Of a stretch of DNA of 40,771 nt, positions 14,492 through 21,247 are shown in pieces. The stretch covers positions 1 through 40,771 of the forward strand of contig JAKITW010000016.1 in assembly GCA_021647905.1 (NCBI GenBank), read 5' to 3'. The translations under genes were made by a program, and so were the position numbers. Under the pieces are notes generated by a model that saw only the letters and a list, made by a program, of their open reading frames with translations, was not told the DNA's origin and ran no database searches. Position 1 is the stretch's first letter; each line of letters starts with the position of its first letter. Source of the stretch: Desulfobacterales bacterium. GTDB lineage: Bacteria; Desulfobacterota; Desulfobulbia; Desulfobulbales; BM004.

Positions 14492-16489
14492 ATGAGTCTG
14501 CACGGAAAACTGATCGAATATCTTGCCGAGGGCCGGATTCTCTGCGCCCTGGTCCATGAAGATTCCGGAAAACGGTTACGGATCTTCAGCCAGAACGGCA
14601 GGGAACTCAATCTGCCCCACTCCCGGGTGATCCATCACTCCCGGACATCCTATCCCCTGACCCTCTCCCGGGAAGAGGAGATCGCGCTGCTCAAGGATGT
14701 TGCCGCCACCCGGCAGGCCCTGGCCGCGACCGTTGATCTGAAAGAGCTGTGGGAACTTGTTGTTGACGAGCCCACCAATGTCTTTACCGCCTCCTTCCTG
14801 GCCGGGCTCTCCTTTGGCCATGATCCCGACGACGACCATGGGGCCGCGGTTGTTCGCGGTGTCCTTGGCGACAAACTCTTTTTCAAATATAAACAGGGCA
14901 ATATCATCGCCCATCCCCCCGGGGTGGTGGAACAACTGCGCCAGCGCCGGGAAAAGGAAAAAGAGCAGGAAACCCTGCTGATTGACGGGGCACGGGAGCT
15001 GAAGCGGATATGGGCCGGCGACAGCCCCGGGGAATGGCCCGGGCAAAAAAAATACCTTGACCTGGTGCGGGACTATTATCTGCACGGTTCCGAGGTCCCG
15101 GAACACGCGCTGGCCCGGAATCTTTTAAAAAAAGCAGGCCTCACCGGGCCCCACGACGCCTTCCATCTGCTGGTCAAGGCCGATGTCTGGGACCAGGACG
15201 AAAATATCCCCCTGCTCCGTCAGGGACTTGAGGTGGACTTTGAGGCAGCGGCATTGGACCAGGCCGCGGCCATGGTCCCGCCCCCGGTCGAGGAGCTTCT
15301 TGCCGAGGGGCGCCAGGATCTCCGCGACCTGGAGCTGCTCACCGTTGACGGACCCGCCACCCGGGATTTTGACGATGCGCTCCACCTTGAAAAAAGGGGT
15401 AACGACTACCTGGTCGGCATCCATATCACCGACGTGGCCGCCCTGGTCAGGCCGGGGACCCCCCTTTTCGAGGCGGCCCGGACCCGGGTAACCTCGCTCT
15501 ACTTTCCCGACCGCCAGATCCCGATGCTGCCGTCCGGACTTTCGGAAGACCTCTGCAGCCTGCGGGCCGGCCAACCCCGCGCGGCGATGAGTTTCATGGT
15601 CCGGATCTCCGCAACCGGCGAAATCCTGGATTTCGATGTGAAGCCCAGCGTGGTAACAGTGAAACGACAGTTGCACTATGCTGAGGCCGACCGCCTGGTA
15701 GAGACGGATGAGACCCTGGCCGGGCTCCACCGGCTCGCCCGACAACTGCGGCGGCAACGACTGGAGGCCGGGGCCCTGCTTCTGCCCTTTCCGGACGTCA
15801 ACATCCGGATCACACCTGACAAGGAGATCGAGATCACCCTGGCCGAAGTCGATACCCCGGGCAGGATGCTGGTGGCCGAGTTCATGATCCTGGCCAACAC
15901 CCTGGGGGCCCAGTATATCGCCGAACGGGAGGCCCCGGGACTTTTCCGGTCACAGCCCCGGCCCCGCCAGCGGTTGGTCCAAGGGGAGGACAAGGACCTT
16001 TTCCTCAACACCCGGCAGCGGAAAAAACTCGCGCCAGGTTCCCTGTCAACCGTGCCCAGGGCGCACAGCGGTCTCGGGGTATCGCAATACACCACCCTCA
16101 CCTCTCCCATCCGCCGCCTGTTGGATCTGGTCATGCAGATTCAACTTCAACACCTGGCCATGGGCAAGGGGGTCTTCTTCTCCAAAAGCGAGATAAAGGA
16201 GTTCGTCCACATCATCCTCAACACCCAGACCAGGGTAAACGGGGTAAAGTTTCTCCGCCACCGCTATTGGCTGCTCAAGCACCTCGAATCACGCACAGGC
16301 GAGGCGTTCCCAGCCATCATCATTGACAAGGGACAGCGCCGCGCCCATATCCTGGTAAAGGATTTTCTCCTTGACGCGGATCTGCCCAATTCCCAGGTCG
16401 CCGCCTTTGCAGCCGGGGAAACCATCATGGTCCGGATCACCAAGGCCGATGCCCTGGCCAATGTTCTTGTACTGGAACCCACGCACTAA
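14492..16489 (+). CDS. RNase II-family 3'-5' exoribonuclease
   Basis: 665 residues. The RNB catalytic domain begins near residue 285 with DGPATRDFDDALH, which carries the metal-binding aspartates of RNase II/R enzymes. LRAGQPRAAMSFMVRI, AEFMILANTLGAQY and YTTLTSPIRRLLDLVMQ are further RNB motifs. The N-terminal 280 residues are helical and charged, and I do not recognise a cold-shock domain with certainty. A short C-terminal region (about 600-665) may be a reduced S1-like fold. I take the ATG at 14492 (MSLHGKLIEYL), although no clear ribosome-binding site is visible. The family degrades mRNA from the 3' end. I cannot tell rnb from rnr by eye. The 96-bp repeat begins on the last base of its stop codon. 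Confidence 0.88.
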   Translation: MSLHGKLIEYLAEGRILCALVHEDSGKRLRIFSQNGRELNLPHSRVIHHSRTSYPLTLSREEEIALLKDVAATRQALAATVDLKELWELVVDEPTNVFTASFLAGLSFGHDPDDDHGAAVVRGVLGDKLFFKYKQGNIIAHPPGVVEQLRQRREKEKEQETLLIDGARELKRIWAGDSPGEWPGQKKYLDLVRDYYLHGSEVPEHALARNLLKKAGLTGPHDAFHLLVKADVWDQDENIPLLRQGLEVDFEAAALDQAAAMVPPPVEELLAEGRQDLRDLELLTVDGPATRDFDDALHLEKRGNDYLVGIHITDVAALVRPGTPLFEAARTRVTSLYFPDRQIPMLPSGLSEDLCSLRAGQPRAAMSFMVRISATGEILDFDVKPSVVTVKRQLHYAEADRLVETDETLAGLHRLARQLRRQRLEAGALLLPFPDVNIRITPDKEIEITLAEVDTPGRMLVAEFMILANTLGAQYIAEREAPGLFRSQPRPRQRLVQGEDKDLFLNTRQRKKLAPGSLSTVPRAHSGLGVSQYTTLTSPIRRLLDLVMQIQLQHLAMGKGVFFSKSEIKEFVHIILNTQTRVNGVKFLRHRYWLLKHLESRTGEAFPAIIIDKGQRRAHILVKDFLLDADLPNSQVAAFAAGETIMVRITKADALANVLVLEPTH

Positions 16490-16584
16490 CCAGCATGGCT
16501 GGACCATGATTTTGGGTCCGCAGCCACAACAAACTATGAAAATATCCCCGGACAGCGAGTTTCGTCCGGCACGACTTTCATATA
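16489..16584 (+). repeat. 96-bp repeat, unit 1
   Basis: It starts with ACCAGCATGGCTGGACCA, whose CCAGC-ATG-GCTGG core is a perfect dyad, and ends with ACTTTCATATA. A second stem, CCGGAC/GTCCGG, lies in its right half, and GGACC/GGTCC arms lie in its left half. The first A is the last base of the RNase gene stop codon. It is identical to unit 2. Confidence 0.93.
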
Positions 16585-16680
16585 ACCAGCATGGCTGGAC
16601 CATGATTTTGGGTCCGCAGCCACAACAAACTATGAAAATATCCCCGGACAGCGAGTTTCGTCCGGCACGACTTTCATATA
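16585..16680 (+). repeat. 96-bp repeat, unit 2
   Basis: A perfect tandem copy of unit 1 with a period of 96 bases. Identity without a single difference suggests a recent duplication or gene conversion. Confidence 0.93.
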
Positions 16681-16736
16681 ACCCAGCATGGCTGGACCAT
16701 AACTTCTGGGCCGCGGCCACAATCAAACAATAAAAG
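16681..16736 (+). repeat. 96-bp repeat, divergent partial unit 3
   Basis: It begins ACCCAGCATGGCTGGACCAT, with one extra C, and stays alignable for about 50 bases before diverging. The right half with the CCGGAC/GTCCGG stem is absent. Confidence 0.75.
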
Positions 16737-16812
16737 ACGTCACTCCGGCATGGCAAGGCCGGCCTTTTCCCTGCCCCACTTTGCGCCCCGGCCTGGAACG
16801 CCCCCCTTCCCC

Positions 16813-16937
16813 GTAAGGTTTCGGTAAACCCCGTACGTTTGAGGTTGGACCGGGAAAGGGGTTTTCTTATACCGAACGGTGTAGCGGACCCTGAGCCGCA
16901 GCCGTGACGGCAAAAGCGGAAATTGAAACAACTTCGG
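16813..16937 (+). repeat. 125-bp dispersed repeat, copy 2
   Basis: A plus-strand copy of the element that also forms both window edges. It runs from GTAAGGTTTCGG to CTTCGG and differs from the others by one or two substitutions. It lies in the gene-free region between the RNase gene and mraZ. On both sides the sequence diverges from the other copies at once, which defines the unit as 125 bases. Confidence 0.93.
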
Positions 16938-17361
16938 CAGGATATGCTTATGGCTTCCGAATCGCCGCCGCGGCGAAGCGAGTTCCTGTTTGATAGCCTG
17001 GTTATGAACAGCCGGCCCTTCTCAATGGAGCGGCCGTTGGTAGAAGAAGACCCCTTTCCCGACAGGAGGGGGGGTACTGAATGTTTACCCTTCCCCCAAC
17101 ACCATCATGGCCGTAGCTCATTTAATTTATATCTCTTTCAGGAAAGCATATTTTCCGTTTCCGCCTGGCAAAAGATATCTGCAACCGTCCGTTTCAACCC
17201 CGCGCAACCATGCCCCCATTGACGGATGGCAGCAGCCACCTTTTCCAGCAACAGCCGCCCCTCCCCTTGCCCAGGGAAACAATACCATATATAGCAGTGC
17301 AACACGGGTGATGCCACCATATGTAGAGTGCATGCCCGGCACATAAAAAAAACAACTATTC
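16938..17361. other. Gene-free region upstream of mraZ
   Basis: More than 400 bases in which I support no gene. Short open frames exist in several frames, but none has a ribosome-binding site and a recognisable product together. Local features are CATATATAGCAG (around 17287) and a pyrimidine-rich stretch. Base composition is less GC-rich than in the neighbouring genes. Together with the repeats at 16489-16937 the whole gap between genes is 985 bases. Confidence 0.5.
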
Positions 17362-17386
17362 CCCGGGACATCGGCCCGGGTTTTTT
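17362..17386 (+). terminator. Intrinsic terminator upstream of the dcw promoter
   Basis: CCCGGG (17362-17367) and CCCGGG (17375-17380) pair around a seven-base loop and are followed by six T residues. It lies only a few bases before the mraZ promoter and would insulate the dcw cluster from upstream transcription. Confidence 0.7.
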
Positions 17387-17389
17387 CCC

Positions 17390-17416
17390 TTGACAGGAGC
17401 GGGCAGGTTCTATAAA
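17390..17416 (+). promoter_or_regulatory. Promoter of mraZ and the dcw cluster
   Basis: TTGACA (17390-17395) and TATAAA (17411-17416) are separated by 15 bases, slightly short. The predicted start of transcription is near 17423, directly at the beginning of the box array. Confidence 0.6.
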
Positions 17417-17420
17417 AAAA

Positions 17421-17474
17421 GGGGAACAAAGTGGTACAAAGTGGTGATAAAGGGAAATCCGGGGAGACAAAGGG
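17421..17474 (+). promoter_or_regulatory. MraZ box array overlapping start of transcription and RBS
   Basis: Six G-rich pentamers begin at 17421, 17431, 17441, 17451 (AGGGA), 17461 and 17471, exactly ten bases apart. Within them are two perfect AAAGTGG boxes (17428-17434 and 17438-17444) spaced by TAC, and two AAAGGG variants (17449-17454 and 17469-17474). MraZ proteins are known to bind tandem boxes upstream of their own gene: TGGGN spaced by 5 bases in Escherichia coli and AAAGTG[T/G] in mollicutes. The array lies between the promoter and the ATG and contains the likely ribosome-binding site GGGGAG, so binding should repress the cluster. Confidence 0.7.
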
Positions 17475-17948
17475 ATGGCCGACAGCGGGACTTCAACGGA
17501 AAACCGCTTCCGCAGCAGGTCCGAACACACCATTGACGGCAAGGGCAGGCTCAACATCCCGGCCCGTTTCCGGGAGGTACTGCACCGCCAATATGGCGAC
17601 AAGTTGATCATCACCAACTGGCATAAATGCCTCAAGGCCTATCCCGGCGAAGTATGGGAGGCAATCGAGGCCACCCTGCTCAACCAGGGCAAAAAACAGC
17701 CGGGCATGGTTGAATTTATTCGCTATGTCATCTCCGGGGTGACCGAATGTCCGGTGGACAAACAGGGCCGGATTCTGCTCCCCGCCACCCTGCGGGTTGA
17801 CTTTGCAATCAAACGGGAAGTGATGCTGAACGGCATGCTCGATCATTTTGAGATATGGAACAAGGCGGCCTGGGACACGGAAACCAAAAAGACCCGCGAA
17901 AACTTCCAGAATTTTGAAAGCAGTCTGTCCACCCTGGGTATTCTCTAA
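17475..17948 (+). CDS. mraZ: Transcriptional regulator MraZ
   Basis: 157 residues, full length. Two SpoVT/AbrB-like half-domains are marked by DGKGRLNIPARFR (21-33) and DKQGRILLPATLR (95-107), the DNA-contacting DxxGR motifs. MraZ forms ring-shaped oligomers and represses its own dcw promoter. The ATG is preceded by GGGGAG with eight bases of spacing and by the box array. It is the first gene of the dcw cluster. Confidence 0.97.
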   Translation: MADSGTSTENRFRSRSEHTIDGKGRLNIPARFREVLHRQYGDKLIITNWHKCLKAYPGEVWEAIEATLLNQGKKQPGMVEFIRYVISGVTECPVDKQGRILLPATLRVDFAIKREVMLNGMLDHFEIWNKAAWDTETKKTRENFQNFESSLSTLGIL

Positions 17949-18045
17949 AGGCTCTTAGCCACGGAATCCGGAGTCCCGCCCGCCCGCCGGCATGGCGGTT
18001 GCGAAAAAAGGCTTTTTTCCGACCAGCCACTGACTGGAAAAAGGG

Positions 18046-18981
18046 ATGCCCGTGAAACAGGCCCTGCACCCTGCCGAAATCCATCGTCCCGTTCTGCCGG
18101 AAGAGATAATCCGCTTCCTGGCCCCCCGGGACAAGGGGGTATATGTGGACGCCACCCTGGGACTTGGCGGACATACCGAACGGATCCTGGCCGGGTCGGC
18201 GCCCGCCGGCCGGGTGATCGCCTTTGACTGGGACCTCCGGGCGATTAATCTGGCCAGGGAGCGATTGGCGCCTTTCAGGGACCGGCTGACCTTTGTTCAT
18301 CGCAGTTATGCTGAAATCGAACCGGGCCTGGCCGAGGCCGGAGTGACCAGGGTTGACGGGATACTGCTCGACCTGGGTCTCTCATCCCTGCAGCTCGACT
18401 CCAGTGCCGAGGAGGTGGGCCGCGGTTTCAGCTTCCAGCGAGGAGAACCCCTCGATATGCGGATGGACCAGCGCACCACCCGGACCGCGGCCGAGTTGAT
18501 CAACAACGCAACCGAGCAGGAACTGGCGGATATCTTTTACTACTACGGCGAGGAGAAACAGGCCCGGCGGATTGCGGCCCATCTTGTCAAAGCGAGAAAG
18601 AAAAACCGGTTCGAAACCACGGACCAACTGGCGGAACTGGTGGCCCGGGCAATACCCAGACGTTTTCATCCCCACAGGATCCATGTTGCCACCCGGGTCT
18701 TCCAGGCCGTCAGGATCGCGGTCAACCAGGAGCTGGAGAACCTTGCCACCCTGTTGAAAAAAGCGCCGGCCCTGCTCAACCCGGGGGCCAGACTATGCAT
18801 CATCTCGTTTCACTCCCTGGAGGACCGCCTGGTAAAATGGGGGTTCCGCAACGACCCCTGCTGGGAGATCCTCACCCGGAAGCCGGTGCTTCCGGGCCGG
18901 GATGAGGCCCGGGACAATCCCCGCTCCAGGAGCGCCAAGCTGCGGGTCGCGGCGCTGCGACCAAGGAAGGAGGGACCATGA
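18046..18981 (+). CDS. rsmH: 16S rRNA (cytosine-1402-N4) methyltransferase
   Basis: 311 residues. RsmH methylates N4 of C1402 in 16S rRNA with S-adenosylmethionine. Motif I is DATLGLGGHTE (35-45); HRPVLPEEI is the N-terminal signature; DGILLDLGLSSLQLD and IISFHSLEDRLVK are conserved. The 97-base spacer after mraZ holds a GAAAAAAG/CTTTTTTC dyad (18002-18018). The ATG is preceded by AAAGGG, like that of mraZ. Its stop overlaps the ftsL start (ATGA). Confidence 0.97.
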   Translation: MPVKQALHPAEIHRPVLPEEIIRFLAPRDKGVYVDATLGLGGHTERILAGSAPAGRVIAFDWDLRAINLARERLAPFRDRLTFVHRSYAEIEPGLAEAGVTRVDGILLDLGLSSLQLDSSAEEVGRGFSFQRGEPLDMRMDQRTTRTAAELINNATEQELADIFYYYGEEKQARRIAAHLVKARKKNRFETTDQLAELVARAIPRRFHPHRIHVATRVFQAVRIAVNQELENLATLLKKAPALLNPGARLCIISFHSLEDRLVKWGFRNDPCWEILTRKPVLPGRDEARDNPRSRSAKLRVAALRPRKEGP

Positions 18982-19340
18982 TCAAGGATTATTCCGACCG
19001 CTGTCCGAACGGTTCCGGCAGGAACGGCCGCCGGCCCGGACAGATTATCGCCCGCCGGTCCCCGGCCGCGGCCGACGGCCGCCTGATGCTCAAGACCATC
19101 GGGGTGCTGGTGGTGCTCACCCTCGGCCTTGGTGTCGGATCAACGGTTTACTACGGGCTGCGGATCCGGAGCGCCCTTGATCAGATTGGCCACCAGGCAG
19201 AACTCAATACAAAACTTGTTACCCGCAACCGGGAACTCATCGCCCACCGGGACCGGCTGTTGACCCGGGAAAACATTGAAAAGGCGGCCGCCGGGCTGGG
19301 CCTCTTTCCGCCATCGCCCGGCCAGCTCCGCCGGCCATGA
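18978..19340 (+). CDS. ftsL: Cell division protein FtsL
   Basis: 120 residues. A basic cytoplasmic tail (about 1-36) is followed by one membrane segment (TIGVLVVLTLGLGVGSTVYYG, about 40-60) and a periplasmic coiled coil ending AAAGLGLFPPSPGQ, typical of FtsL. It overlaps rsmH by four bases and lies nine bases before ftsI, its usual place. FtsL works with FtsQ and FtsB to activate FtsWI in standard divisomes. Here its partner FtsI appears non-catalytic. The sequence is poorly conserved, as is normal for this family, so much of the assignment rests on position and topology. Confidence 0.85.
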   Translation: MIKDYSDRCPNGSGRNGRRPGQIIARRSPAAADGRLMLKTIGVLVVLTLGLGVGSTVYYGLRIRSALDQIGHQAELNTKLVTRNRELIAHRDRLLTRENIEKAAAGLGLFPPSPGQLRRP

Positions 19341-19349
19341 TGCAACGGG

Positions 19350-21242
19350 ATGAAAAAAACAAAACCTGACCCCAGACATCCACGCCAGAAGAGACATAAG
19401 CTACGGGGAGCAGTCGCCGGAACGGCGGCTTTTGTTGTTTTTTTGGCCCTGGCAATTGCCGGTCACGACAAGGGATTTGCCATCCCCTTCACCCTTTTCT
19501 CAAAAAACAATCCCCAGCCGGAAGCAGCCGTGCTTGAACTGCAACTGCCCGAGCAGGAACGGGGTAATATCTATGACCGGAACTACCGGTTGCTGGCCGG
19601 CAGTTACCGGACAACGGCCATCTATGCCCGGCCCCTGGAGATTGTTGACCTGGTCCTGGCAGCGGAAAAAATCGCCCCGCTGTTGGGATTGAGCGAAAAA
19701 GAGCTGCTCATCACCCTGAAGTCGGAGCGGGCCTTTGTCTGGCTCGGCCGCCGGATTTCGCCGGACATGGCAACGCGGATCGCGGCCCTTGACCTGGCCG
19801 GCATCTATCCGGTCGAGGAAATGAACCGCGTCTATCCCCATCGGACCGTGGCAGCCCATACCCTGGGGTTTGTCAGCAAGAACCAGGGGCTGGACGGGGT
19901 CGAGTTCTACTACGACACCCTTCTCCGCGGCGGCCGGCTCAAGGATCTCAAGTTGCCGCTCCGGCTGGAGCCCGCGGATATTGAGACCCTGGCGGACAAG
20001 GGCGGCCACCTGGTCCTTACCCTTGATCTTGAAAGCCAGAAAATACTCGAGGCGCGGTTGGCCAGCCTGATCGAAAAATCCGGGGCCCTAAGCGGCGCCG
20101 GACTGGTAATGGACCCGGAAACCGGGGCCATCCTGGCCATGGCCAGCCTGCCCGGCTTTGATCCCAACCGTTTCTGGGACTTCACCAGCAGACAGCGGCG
20201 CAACCGGACGCTGGAGGCCGCCTTTCCCCTGATTGCCGACAAGGTCAGGCCGGACCGGGACAGGGCCGCGGCCGGCAGGAACGCCCAGACCACGGCCACA
20301 AGACCGCTGTTACTCCTCCCGGCCGGGAAAAAAACAAGGCTCCGGCCGGGCCGGTCCCTCAGCCTGGAGATTGATAATCCCCTGTTTGAAATGGACCGCT
20401 ACTTTATCACCGCTCCTGTTTTCAGGGTAGACCTGCCCAGGGGCGCGGGCCTTTCCTCCGCCCCATCTCCTCCAACAGCCAGCAGCCGGCCCCTTGACCT
20501 CTCGCCGACAACGGCAAGTCCGTTGGAGCTGCTGAGCGCTTTTGTCTCCCTGGTCAACCAGGGGCAGGGGGTCACCCCCCACCTGCTGTCCGGAATCCTC
20601 GCGCCTGAAAGCAAACGGGTGCTGACCGCCCTCCCCCCCGGCCGGGCCGTTTCCCTGCTCGATCCGGCAACCAGGGAGAGGCTCTGGCAGGAAATGGCGG
20701 TCATCGGCACCCCGGGGCCTGATAATTCGCTCCTGTTCGAGGAACTTGATTCCAACCCCTCGGCCGGGCTGGCCCACGGCCTCCTCCTGGGGATCGCGCC
20801 ACAACAGAAACCCGAGCTGGCCCTGTTGCTTCTGGTGAACTTCGCCCGAGCCGACAAGACCTCCGGCGATTCGCTCAGATCATTGCTGGACCAGGCCGGC
20901 CGCGGGATCGTTCCCCGGCTGCTCAGCCGGGCCCGGGTCGCCCGGCCGGAACTGCCCCCTGATTTCTGGCGCCGGGATCAGCAACCGGTTCTTGATCTGG
21001 CCGGCCGGGCCGGGCGACCGGAACAGGAAGAACCAGGCCCGGGACCGGAAAAACAGCAGTTCACCATGCCGCTGGTAAACGGCAAGAGCCTGCGTTGCGG
21101 GCTGCAGGCCATCCAGGATATCGGGGCCCGGGTAAAGGTCATCGGCTCCGGACTGATCGTGGCCCAGCATCCCCGGGCCGGCGCCCTGATCAGCAAGGGA
21201 GAACTCTGTATCCTGAAACTCGAGGCCCGGGCAAGGGACTGA
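19350..21242 (+). CDS. ftsI: FtsI/PBP3-like protein lacking transpeptidase motifs, with PASTA domain
   Basis: 630 residues. Membrane anchor at about 20-38; pedestal signature RGNIYDRNYRLLA (71-83); HTLGFVSKNQGLDGVEFYYD (170-189); the start of the transpeptidase domain is recognisable in GLVMDPETGAILAMASLPGFDPNRFW (two parts, 251-276). The nucleophile segment, normally EPGSTFK after an NR-rich stretch, reads TLEAAFPLIADK (287-298) with no SxxK. Near the expected SxN position there is SLEIDN (338-343), not SxN. LELLSAFVSLVNQGQGVTPH (392-411) matches the family, but the KTG position reads LDSNPSAG (466-473). A PASTA-like domain follows at about 571-625. The frame is open throughout and the other frames do not restore the motifs. 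I infer a non-catalytic scaffold. Confidence 0.85.
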   Translation: MKKTKPDPRHPRQKRHKLRGAVAGTAAFVVFLALAIAGHDKGFAIPFTLFSKNNPQPEAAVLELQLPEQERGNIYDRNYRLLAGSYRTTAIYARPLEIVDLVLAAEKIAPLLGLSEKELLITLKSERAFVWLGRRISPDMATRIAALDLAGIYPVEEMNRVYPHRTVAAHTLGFVSKNQGLDGVEFYYDTLLRGGRLKDLKLPLRLEPADIETLADKGGHLVLTLDLESQKILEARLASLIEKSGALSGAGLVMDPETGAILAMASLPGFDPNRFWDFTSRQRRNRTLEAAFPLIADKVRPDRDRAAAGRNAQTTATRPLLLLPAGKKTRLRPGRSLSLEIDNPLFEMDRYFITAPVFRVDLPRGAGLSSAPSPPTASSRPLDLSPTTASPLELLSAFVSLVNQGQGVTPHLLSGILAPESKRVLTALPPGRAVSLLDPATRERLWQEMAVIGTPGPDNSLLFEELDSNPSAGLAHGLLLGIAPQQKPELALLLLVNFARADKTSGDSLRSLLDQAGRGIVPRLLSRARVARPELPPDFWRRDQQPVLDLAGRAGRPEQEEPGPGPEKQQFTMPLVNGKSLRCGLQAIQDIGARVKVIGSGLIVAQHPRAGALISKGELCILKLEARARD

Positions 21243-21247
21243 AACCA

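Noticed and set aside
20160-20430. A frameshift hiding the SxxK motif of FtsI
   Set aside because: I read the other frames through this region and found no EPGSTFK-like segment. The main frame stays open and returns to family-like sequence without a shift.
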